From: GCA-2720975 sp964467985
GTDB lineage: Bacteria; Planctomycetota; UBA1135; GCA-002686595
DNA length: 6,032 nucleotides
NCBI GenBank assembly: GCA_964467985.1
Contig: CAYXTP010000033.1
Location: 1 to 6,032, forward strand
Reading direction: 5' to 3'
Below, piece after piece: positions 1 through 6,032 of this stretch. The notes below the pieces were generated by a model, which worked only from the letters and a program-made list of their open reading frames with translations, had not been told where the DNA came from and made no database searches. The first letter of the stretch is position 1. Every line of letters begins with the position of its first letter. Made by a program: the position numbers and the translations under genes.

Positions 1-2
1 TG

Positions 3-1271
3 GGTGAGCCCAGCATCGAACTTCTGGGCTGGCTCGAACTGGCGATGGATGAGGCACCGGCGCTTGTGCTGACAGGCTTCAATGAGGGGGCAATCCCCGA
101 GGCCGTTCAAGGAAACGGCTGGCTGCCCAACAGCCTGTGCGTGGAACTGGGCCTGCCCCACGATTCGAGTCGCTTGGCCAGGGACCTCTACACTCTGGAG
201 TGGATCACCCACAGTCGCGAGCAGACCATCCTCGTTTCTGGGCGGCGCTGTCTGGAGGGCGATCCCCTGCGGCCCCCTCGGCTGGCCTTCCACGGCACCG
301 AGGCCGAGACCCTTGAGCGCGTGCGTCATTTCCTGACGGCTGCTTGCCGTCCGTCACCCGGCGCAACGACCCCGGCCCGCGCCAGCACGCCGCCCATTCC
401 GGCGGGTCTCACCGAACCCGAGCATTGGAGCGCTTCCAGTCTGAGTGCCTACCTCGTCTCTCCCTACGTGTTCTGCCTGCGTTACCTCGCTGGCCTCAGG
501 ACCCTCGACGACAGAGACCAGGAAATGAACCCCATGGTCTTCGGCGTTGTGGGTCACGACGTCCTCAGTGCATTCGGAACGAGCGGTTGTGCCCACAGTA
601 CGGACCCTGAAGTGATCTCCGAGTTCTTGAGCGAAGAGCTCGGCCGCTGTGTCGCTCGACGTTTCGGCGCCGATCCGCTGCCTGCCGTTCGTCTGCAGAT
701 CCGTCAGCTGGCGTACCGCTTGGAGGTTTTCTCCCGCGCTCAGGCCGCCCGCACCGCCGAGGGCTGGTTGATTCAACACGTCGAGTGGGAACAGCCTTCC
801 GGCGCGGTCCTTCATGTGGACGATGGCGACGTGGCGCTGCGCGGTCGCATCGATCGCATCGATCGTCACGAAGATGGGCGCTGGGCCATTCTCGACTACA
901 AATTCGGCGAGAAGGCCAAGGACCCCAAGAAGACGCGTTTGCGCGGTGGGGAATGGGTGGACGTGCAGCTGCCGTTGTACGCGCATCTGGCCAGCGAGTT
1001 GATCGGTGGCGATACTCCGCTTCTGGGTTACTTCAATCTGGCGGCCACCGAGTCGGAGAGTGGTGTGAAGACCGCCACAGACTTCGACGAGACGACCATC
1101 GCCGAAGCGTTGGACGCGGCGCGGCAGGTGGTGAATGCTGTGCGGGCAGAACTCGCCCGACCCGAACCGCAATTCGAGCTGGGCCGGCCCGTGCTATACG
1201 ATCCGGTCCTGGCCGACCTGTGTGGGGAAGGGGTCCTGTCCCTGGCAGGTGAAGAGGGGGAAGACGAATGA
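3..1271 (+). CDS. addB: AddB-like PD-(D/E)XK nuclease subunit, C-terminal part (5' truncated by window)
   Basis: This is the C-terminal 422 residues of an AddB/RexB-type subunit of a two-subunit helicase-nuclease that resects double-strand DNA ends in the cytoplasm. The frame is open to the window edge and conserved sequence (LLGWLEL) precedes the Met at 45, so that Met is internal. Family AddB proteins are about 1000-1170 residues, so roughly 60% is missing here. The first ~85 residues match the end of the AddB helicase-like region (PALVLTGFNEGAIPE, then SGRRCLEGDP). A Pro/Ala-rich linker (about 345-420) leads to the nuclease domain. Its RecB-family residues are His at 555-557, Asp of GRIDR at 852-854, Asp and Lys of LDYK at 894-902, and Gln of VQLPLY at 966-968, so it should cut DNA. 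The Fe-S cysteine set of Bacillus AddB is incomplete: there is a Cys at 474-476 but only one near the C-terminus (1221-1223). The gene overlaps addA by ATGA. The family call is firm; the exact subfamily name is less so. Confidence 0.82.
   Translation, partial: GEPSIELLGWLELAMDEAPALVLTGFNEGAIPEAVQGNGWLPNSLCVELGLPHDSSRLARDLYTLEWITHSREQTILVSGRRCLEGDPLRPPRLAFHGTEAETLERVRHFLTAACRPSPGATTPARASTPPIPAGLTEPEHWSASSLSAYLVSPYVFCLRYLAGLRTLDDRDQEMNPMVFGVVGHDVLSAFGTSGCAHSTDPEVISEFLSEELGRCVARRFGADPLPAVRLQIRQLAYRLEVFSRAQAARTAEGWLIQHVEWEQPSGAVLHVDDGDVALRGRIDRIDRHEDGRWAILDYKFGEKAKDPKKTRLRGGEWVDVQLPLYAHLASELIGGDTPLLGYFNLAATESESGVKTATDFDETTIAEALDAARQVVNAVRAELARPEPQFELGRPVLYDPVLADLCGEGVLSLAGEEGEDE
845..865 (+). repeat. 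9-base tandem repeat inside the addB nuclease motif
   Basis: The unit TCGCATCGA is repeated 2.3 times and encodes the RIDRID of the nuclease motif GRIDRID. It is in frame and part of a conserved protein motif, so it is best seen as a coding coincidence rather than a separate element. Confidence 0.5.
1253..1271 (+). promoter_or_regulatory. Shine-Dalgarno and ATGA start/stop overlap coupling addB to addA
   Basis: A purine-rich AGAGGGGG (1253-1260) sits 7 bases before ATG 1268, a normal Shine-Dalgarno spacing, and lies inside the last codons of addB. The addB stop TGA (1269-1271) overlaps the addA start ATG (1268-1270). This arrangement usually couples translation by ribosome re-initiation, which fits two subunits needed in equal amounts. 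Confidence 0.75.
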
Positions 1272-4200
1272 GCGCAGGGACGACTACGGCCCGCTGCCAT
1301 CGGATCTTCCTGGCTTCTGCAGGCACGGGCAAGACCTACCGACTGAGTGGCCGCTTTCTGGACTTGCTTCTGGCTCAAGCCGAACCGCGCTCGATCTTGG
1401 CTACGACGTTTACGCGCAAGGCTGCGGGCGAGATTCTCGATCGCGTGCTGGAGCGCCTGGTGGGGGCGGTGGACGATGAAGTCGAGCGAGCGGCCCTGGC
1501 GGCCGACCGGGACTTTGGGGGGGAGTTTGGTTCGGACGAGGCCCTGCACCTGCTCACGAACCTCGTGCGGCGCCTGGATCGCTTCGAGGTGCGTACGCTG
1601 GACTCCTTCTTCGTGCACCTGGGCCGCCTCTTCGCCCTGGACCTCGATCTAGCCCCCCAGTGGTCGGTTGCGACCGGGCCCGAGGCGGACGATGTCACGG
1701 CGGACGCCCTCGCTCGTCTGCTCGAAGATGTGCAGGGAGCGGACGACGAGGTGCAGTTCGCGGAACTCCTGCGGGAAATCAAGGGCGATCAAGGCGCGGG
1801 GCGTGGCGTGCACCTGGCACTGCTCAACATCGTGGGTGCTGGACGGGAAGTCTTCCTCGATTCGCCGCGAGAAGCTTGGGAGCGAGTCGTTCCCGGTGAA
1901 GGTCTGTCCGACGACGAGATAGAGCGTGGGATCAAGACCATCGAAGGCCTCGACCTGCCCCGCAACAAAGGCAACGGCAAGGACAACGCCACCTGGTCCA
2001 AGAACAGGGATTCCCTCCTTGAGGCTCTGGGTGCGAGGGATTGGAAACGCTTCCTAGGCATCGGGCTCGTGAAGAAAGTCCGTTCTGGGGATGCCCAGTT
2101 CGGCAAGCACGACATCACGGATGATTGGGCCAGGGTGATCGAGACCTTGTTCGCTGAAGCTCGACATCGACTCCTAGGCGCGCTCGTCCTGCGCAACACC
2201 CACGCCGTGGCACTGCTCAGTCGTTACGAGTCTCTGCTGCAGACCGTGAAGCGCGAGCGGGGGTTGTACGAGTTCGCCGACATTCCACGCGCCTTGGCCC
2301 CTCCCTCTCCCGGCGGCCCAAGCCCCATCACTGCCCGTGAATTGGATCTGGCCTACCGCTTGGACGGCAGCTTGGACCACCTGCTCCTCGACGAGTTCCA
2401 AGACACGGCGCCCATTCAGTGGCGCGTCCTGTCGGAGACTGCCGAGAACATCTGTGCCGATGGTTCCGGGGAGCAGAGTTTCTTCTGCGTGGGCGATGTG
2501 AAGCAGTCCATCTACGGTTGGCGCAGCGCAGAACCGCGGCTGCTCGCAACCCTCGGAGATCACTTGCACGTGGATGCCGAGCCGCTGCACCTGAACTACC
2601 GCTCATCGGAGGTCATCCTCGACACCGTCAACCAGGTCTTTCAGAACCTCCCCGACCTGTCGGTCTTCCACGAGGATGGCAAGGACATCCCGCTCGCCGC
2701 GGCTCAGATCTTCCAAGGGTCATTCGAACCCCACGAGCCCAGTGCCGACCGTCCGGGTTTCGCCGAACTGCGCCAAGCCCGACTGCACCGAGAGGGCGAG
2801 AAGGCCTGGACACCCGTGATGGAGCTGGCCGCCGAACGGGTGATTGCCCTGGCCGCCGACCAGCCTCGGGCCACCATCGGCATTCTCTTGCGTTCCAACA
2901 CCCGCATCCCACTTCTGATCGCGCGCTTGCAGGCTGCCGGCCTTCAAGTCAGCGGCGAGGGCGGCAACCCGCTGACCGATTCGGCGGCCGTCTTGCACTT
3001 TCTCTCCCTTCTGCACCTCGCTGATCACCCCGCCGACTCGATGGCGGCTTTCCATCTCACTTCTTCACCCCTGCCCGCAGCCCTGGGATTCGAGGACGCG
3101 CTGCTGGAACGCAACGCCTTGGCGGCCAGCATTCGGTCCCGCCTGTCGACCGGGGGCCTAGGCCGCCTGTGCACCGACCTCGACGCGCCCGTGCAAAACC
3201 ACGAGGCCTACAGCGAGTGGGACCTCCGGCGCTATCGCCAACTTGGCGACCTGGCCTGCGCCTGGTCCGAAAGGGCGGGCCTGCGAGCTGACGGGTTCGT
3301 CGATTGGGTGCGAACTCACAAGGTCGAGGTTCCCGCTGCCGCCTCGATCAAGGTCATGACTGTGCACGCCTCCAAGGGACTCGAGTTCGATGCGGTCATC
3401 CTGCCCGAGCTCGACGGCAGTCTGGCCAAAAACAGTTGGACCTTCCTGTCTGAGCGCCCCGACCCACGCGGGATCCTGACCTCCGCCACCTTGAATCCCG
3501 GCAAGGCCATTGTCGAACTCGACGAGACGTTGGAGTCCCTCTTCAGCGAACAGAGTTCGCGCGAGGTCCAAGAAGCGCTGTGCGTCCTCTACGTCGGCAT
3601 GACCCGGGCTCGCCACCGCCTGGAGATGATTGTGCGCGACCGCAAGGGCAAGGACGGCGGCACCAGTTCGGCTGGCATCCTGCGCACTGCCCTGGGCAGC
3701 GATGGGGACAACGGGCTGCTCTGGCGCCACCCCGACTCCAGTGATGCCTGGTTCCCCGAGCCGGCCTCCACGCCGGTCACTCAGGCGACCGTGCCCACAG
3801 CAGATCTGTACCTAGCGCCGACCACCTCTCTACGTCGCATGCCCACCCGTTCACCCTCATCCGAGGAGGGTGGAGCCACCCAATCGGGAGCGCACCTCCT
3901 GAACGCCAGCTCAAGTCTTGGAACCCGATTTGGCTCCTTGGTGCACCGTTTCCTGCAAGAACTCGAGTGGCCCGGCGAGGACGAACTGGACGTGCAAACT
4001 CTGCTGCCCTTGGGTGCCGAATTCGAACCCAATGAAACGGCTCGTCGCGAGGCCCTGAGTTACCTGCAGATGGCGCTCAGCACCCCCGACATCCAAGGGG
4101 CCCTAAGTCACCCCCCCCAACCCGCGGACGACACGCGCTTTGAGGTCTGGCGCGAGCGGGAATTCTGCGTCGTGCTCAGCGACGATCAGGGTCCTGTCAG

Positions 4201-4456
4201 ATGGTCCGGATCCTTCGATCGCGTGCTCCTACATTGCGACCCGAATGGCAAGCCCGTCGCAGCGACAATTCAGGACTACAAGACGGATCAAGTCGACGAG
4301 CAGACCCTCGACGGTCGGGTGCTGTACTACACGCCCCAGCTGCTCGCCTATCGCCGCGCGCTGTCTGAAATGTCAGACCTTCCGCCGGAGGCGATTCGAA
4401 TGCAGTTGTTGTTCTTGGGCTCTGGGATCGTCCAAGAAGTTAAGGCTGCCACCTAG
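1268..4456 (+). CDS. addA: AddA-like UvrD/RecB-family helicase-nuclease
   Basis: This complete 1062-residue protein is predicted to be the ATP-driven 3'-5' DNA translocase and nuclease of an AddAB-type end-resection complex feeding RecA recombination. SF1A helicase motifs appear in order: Walker A ASAGTGKT (16-23), Ia TTFTRKAA (46-53), II LLLDEFQDT (372-380), III GDVKQSIYGWR (409-419), IV LNYRSS (442-447), V TVHASKGLEF (698-707) and VI LYVGMTRAR (774-782). A Ser/Pro-rich linker (about 845-885) leads to a RecB-type nuclease domain with His893, Asp984 (GSFDRV), Asp1003 and Lys1005 (IQDYKTD) and Gln1024 (YYTPQLLAY). All expected catalytic residues are present. The start is forced, because an in-frame TGA at 1250-1252 leaves ATG 1268 as the first possible start. 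This puts Walker A only 15 residues from the N-terminus, with no Q motif, as in RecB. Bacillus AddA is longer (about 1230). The protein could alternatively be labelled RecB-like, but the AddB-like partner favours AddA. Confidence 0.9.
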   Translation: MSAGTTTARCHRIFLASAGTGKTYRLSGRFLDLLLAQAEPRSILATTFTRKAAGEILDRVLERLVGAVDDEVERAALAADRDFGGEFGSDEALHLLTNLVRRLDRFEVRTLDSFFVHLGRLFALDLDLAPQWSVATGPEADDVTADALARLLEDVQGADDEVQFAELLREIKGDQGAGRGVHLALLNIVGAGREVFLDSPREAWERVVPGEGLSDDEIERGIKTIEGLDLPRNKGNGKDNATWSKNRDSLLEALGARDWKRFLGIGLVKKVRSGDAQFGKHDITDDWARVIETLFAEARHRLLGALVLRNTHAVALLSRYESLLQTVKRERGLYEFADIPRALAPPSPGGPSPITARELDLAYRLDGSLDHLLLDEFQDTAPIQWRVLSETAENICADGSGEQSFFCVGDVKQSIYGWRSAEPRLLATLGDHLHVDAEPLHLNYRSSEVILDTVNQVFQNLPDLSVFHEDGKDIPLAAAQIFQGSFEPHEPSADRPGFAELRQARLHREGEKAWTPVMELAAERVIALAADQPRATIGILLRSNTRIPLLIARLQAAGLQVSGEGGNPLTDSAAVLHFLSLLHLADHPADSMAAFHLTSSPLPAALGFEDALLERNALAASIRSRLSTGGLGRLCTDLDAPVQNHEAYSEWDLRRYRQLGDLACAWSERAGLRADGFVDWVRTHKVEVPAAASIKVMTVHASKGLEFDAVILPELDGSLAKNSWTFLSERPDPRGILTSATLNPGKAIVELDETLESLFSEQSSREVQEALCVLYVGMTRARHRLEMIVRDRKGKDGGTSSAGILRTALGSDGDNGLLWRHPDSSDAWFPEPASTPVTQATVPTADLYLAPTTSLRRMPTRSPSSEEGGATQSGAHLLNASSSLGTRFGSLVHRFLQELEWPGEDELDVQTLLPLGAEFEPNETARREALSYLQMALSTPDIQGALSHPPQPADDTRFEVWREREFCVVLSDDQGPVRWSGSFDRVLLHCDPNGKPVAATIQDYKTDQVDEQTLDGRVLYYTPQLLAYRRALSEMSDLPPEAIRMQLLFLGSGIVQEVKAAT

Positions 4457-4532
4457 TACCCGTTGCTTACCGCGGGCTTCCTCGCACACCCGATACTTTG
4501 TGCCTTCACGTGGCGGGCGGAGAGGAATCACC
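4457..4532 (+). other. Short intergenic gap between addA and the beta-propeller gene
   Basis: This 76-base gap shows no stem-loop followed by a T run, so no intrinsic terminator ends addA here. A GATACT (4492-4497) could be a poor -10 element (4 of 6 matches to TATAAT). The best -35-like hexamer upstream, TTGCTT (4463-4468), lies 23 bases away, which is too far for a good sigma-70 promoter. Read-through from addA or an unrecognised promoter type are both possible. Confidence 0.3.
4519..4526 (+). promoter_or_regulatory. Shine-Dalgarno of the beta-propeller gene
   Basis: GGAGAGGA lies 6 bases upstream of ATG 4533. It decides the start: the frame is open for almost 400 bases further upstream, but only this ATG has a ribosome binding site and is followed directly by a signal peptide. 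Confidence 0.7.
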
Positions 4533-4592
4533 ATGCGCACACCTATCGGACTCATCTTGTTGGCTGCGTTCTGTGTTCAAGACACATGGGCG
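4533..4592 (+). other. Sec signal peptide of the beta-propeller protein
   Basis: Twenty residues with Arg at position 2, a hydrophobic core at 5-13 and small residues at -3 (Thr) and -1 (Ala) before Gln21. Cys14 is preceded by Phe, which does not fit a lipobox, so cleavage by signal peptidase I is favoured over lipoprotein processing. Confidence 0.75.
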
Positions 4593-6008
4593 CAGGACTC
4601 TGACCGTGAACACTGGAATCAGTTTCGCGGCCCTGGAGGTAACGGCGTGGCGCCCGGAGAAAAGGCTCTGCCCGGTGACCTGGGAGCTGAGGACAGTCTG
4701 CGTTGGTCTTGCGAAATCCCCCCGGGTCACTCTTCACCGTGCATCTGGGGCGAGCGTGTCTTTGTCACCGGCGCAACCGACCGCGACGTGCAGACTCTCT
4801 GCATCGATCGCAACTCAGGGGAAGTTCTCTGGTCGCGCTCTGCACTGACCGACACCTTTGAGGGGCGTCACAGCATCAATAGTCCCGCCACACCCTCGCC
4901 CACAACCGACGGTCAGCACGTCTTCGTGTACTTCGGTTCTTGCGGGCTGATCTGCTACGACTTCGAGGGCAAGGAGTGCTGGCTGCGGCGCATGCGTATT
5001 CCCGAGAACATGTATGGCACGGCCGTTTCGCCCATCTTGGCTGGGGGCAAGCTGGTCTTCTTGCGGGACAACGCGCAGGGTTCATTCTTGGAAGCCATCG
5101 AACCCGCCACAGGCGAAACAATCTGGCGCAAGGAACGCGAGGGATTCACCGCCGGATGGTCCTCGCCCATGGTCTGGAACAACAACGGCGAGGACGAAAT
5201 CGTGTGCTACGGCGTGGGTTGGGTCACTGCCTACGCACTGGCCGACGGGGACGAGCGCTGGTCCCTGCCCGGTCTGACCGACGAACCCTGCATCACGCCC
5301 ATCTCGGGTGAGGGCTTGGTCTACATCACTTCCTACAACATGCGCACCAACCCAGAAGTGATCGGCCTGCCGGACTACGCCGTCTTGCTAGAGCAGTACG
5401 ACGGGGACAAGGACGGATCTCTGAGCTACGAAGAAATCCGCCCCAACGAGAGCATCCTCTCGCGCTTCGATGCGGACGGTGAGGGCAACCACCCCTTACC
5501 CGGTTTCTTCCGCTTCCTCGACCGTGACCGCGACGGTCAAGTGACCGAAACCGAATGGGGCCGCATGTACGAGTTCCTCAGTCAGTTCAAGTTTGCCAAC
5601 GGCCTGCTTGCGATCCGGCCCGGAACGGCCGAGCGCGAAACGGAAATCGTCTGGCAACACCGCCGCGGTGTCCCCGAGTGCCCCTCACCCCTCTACTACC
5701 GCGAGCGCGTCTTCATGGTCAAGAACGGCGGCATCGTCTCCTGCCTGGACGCCACGACAGGAGACTCGCACTTCCAACAACGTCTTGACGCCGGCGGCCC
5801 CTACTACGCCTCCCCCGTAGCCGGCGACGGCAAAATCTACACTTCCAGCGCCCGCGGTGTCGTGACCGTTCTTGAGGCGGGCGACCAGTTCAACATCCTC
5901 TCGAGCACCGACCTGGAAGAACGCATCATGGCGACACCGGCACTACTAGACGGCACGGTCTTCGTTCGCACCGCGACACACCTGATGGCGTTTGGGCTGA
6001 GCGACTAG
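4533..6008 (+). CDS. Secreted PQQ/BamB-like beta-propeller protein with inserted EF-hand loops
   Basis: This is a complete 491-residue exported protein of unknown function. Residues 1-20 form a Sec signal peptide (short basic n-region, core IGLILLAAF, likely cleavage after TWA). The mature protein begins with the 'HWNQFRGPGGNGV' motif common in planctomycete and verrucomicrobial PQQ-like proteins. Propeller repeats of the type 'LxAxDxxTGexxW' occur near 87-100 (LCIDRNSGEVLW), 186-198 (LEAIEPATGETIW), 232-243, 402-411 (VSCLDATTGD) and 443-457. Between blades, about 285-345 form an acidic insert with two good EF-hand calcium loops: D290-D292-D294-G295-E301 and D330-D332-D334-G335-E341. A degenerate loop starts at D313. 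The mature part has ten cysteines, consistent with an oxidising location. There is no dehydrogenase-specific motif that I recognise, so a structural, binding or scaffold role is as likely as enzymatic activity. BamB itself is unlikely, because it is a lipoprotein and lacks EF-hands. Any link to addAB is probably positional only. Confidence 0.85.
   Translation: MRTPIGLILLAAFCVQDTWAQDSDREHWNQFRGPGGNGVAPGEKALPGDLGAEDSLRWSCEIPPGHSSPCIWGERVFVTGATDRDVQTLCIDRNSGEVLWSRSALTDTFEGRHSINSPATPSPTTDGQHVFVYFGSCGLICYDFEGKECWLRRMRIPENMYGTAVSPILAGGKLVFLRDNAQGSFLEAIEPATGETIWRKEREGFTAGWSSPMVWNNNGEDEIVCYGVGWVTAYALADGDERWSLPGLTDEPCITPISGEGLVYITSYNMRTNPEVIGLPDYAVLLEQYDGDKDGSLSYEEIRPNESILSRFDADGEGNHPLPGFFRFLDRDRDGQVTETEWGRMYEFLSQFKFANGLLAIRPGTAERETEIVWQHRRGVPECPSPLYYRERVFMVKNGGIVSCLDATTGDSHFQQRLDAGGPYYASPVAGDGKIYTSSARGVVTVLEAGDQFNILSSTDLEERIMATPALLDGTVFVRTATHLMAFGLSD
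5400..5555 (+). other. EF-hand segment inside the propeller (two canonical loops, one degenerate)
   Basis: Loop 1 (5400-5435) reads DGDKDGSLSYEE and loop 3 (5520-5555) reads DRDRDGQVTETE. Both have Asp at 1, 3 and 5, Gly at 6 and Glu at 12, as expected for calcium binding. Between them, a loop starting at 5469 (DADGEGNHPLPG) keeps the first two Asp but loses the terminal Glu and is probably not functional. Confidence 0.8.
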
Positions 6009-6032
6009 GGGTCGTCGCTCCGGACTCGATTA

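Noticed and set aside
354..1172. Long open frame on the - strand opposite addB (272 codons)
   Set aside because: It is antisense to conserved nuclease motifs, has no recognisable domain, and is expected by chance at this GC content.
2419..3024. Alternative + frame open for 201 codons inside addA
   Set aside because: Arg/Pro-rich translation typical of a shifted frame in GC-rich coding DNA; it overlaps helicase motifs III and IV.
3158..3730. Open frame on the - strand opposite addA (190 codons)
   Set aside because: It is antisense to helicase motifs V and VI, which are clearly coding on the + strand; no domain or ribosome binding site stands out.
4463..4497. Possible promoter TTGCTT / GATACT before the propeller gene
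   Set aside because: The spacing of 23 bases is too long and the -35 match is only 3 of 6; not enough to call a promoter.
4507..4512. Palindrome CACGTG upstream of the propeller gene
   Set aside because: A six-base palindrome is expected often by chance in GC-rich DNA, and no longer symmetrical operator surrounds it.
4140..4532. Upstream extension of the beta-propeller gene's open frame into the end of addA, starting at an ATG at 4140
   Set aside because: The extension is Arg/Ser/Cys-rich with no domain, runs inside the conserved nuclease domain of addA in another frame, and would bury the signal peptide. The ATG at 4533 has a good Shine-Dalgarno.
4563..4574. Possible lipobox around Cys14 of the propeller protein
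   Set aside because: The residue before Cys is Phe, which does not fit the small residue required, and a good signal peptidase I site follows at Ala20.
1..6032. Defence island or mobile element reading of the helicase-nuclease pair
   Set aside because: The two proteins match the AddAB repair pair, with no transposase, integrase, toxin or methyltransferase gene and no repeats at the borders.

Overview
The window is a compact, GC-rich (roughly 60-65% by eye), almost fully coding segment with all three genes on the + strand. Gene style suggests Planctomycetota or a close relative. The clues are a secreted PQQ/BamB-type beta-propeller that opens with a 'W-x-x-FRGPGGNGV' motif and carries EF-hand loops, and an AddB-type protein whose 'LGWLEL...PALVLTGFNEG...LPNSL...GLP' block resembles planctomycete homologues as I remember them. 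This placement is an inference from gene style; there is no rRNA or marker gene to confirm it.

Positions 1-1271 hold the C-terminal part of an AddB-like PD-(D/E)XK nuclease, whose start lies outside the window. Positions 1268-4456 hold a complete AddA-like UvrD/RecB-family helicase-nuclease that overlaps the upstream gene by ATGA, so the two are translationally coupled. Together they should form a two-subunit, two-nuclease AddAB-type complex that processes double-strand DNA ends for RecA-dependent recombination. All main SF1 helicase motifs and the nuclease residues are visible in AddA, and the nuclease residues are visible in the AddB part. Two departures from the Bacillus paradigm can be read directly: AddB lacks the C-terminal cysteine trio of the Fe-S cluster, and AddA has no room for an N-terminal Q motif.

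Positions 4457-4532 are a 76-base gap with no convincing terminator and at most a weak promoter. Positions 4533-6008 encode a 491-residue exported beta-propeller protein with a signal peptide, several PQQ-like repeats and an inserted EF-hand segment. Its function is unknown and probably unrelated to DNA repair. The last 24 bases hold nothing recognisable.

I found no CRISPR, mobile element, RNA gene or defence-type cassette. The window looks like an ordinary chromosomal repair locus beside a housekeeping-style secreted protein, and I do not see a convincing undescribed system.
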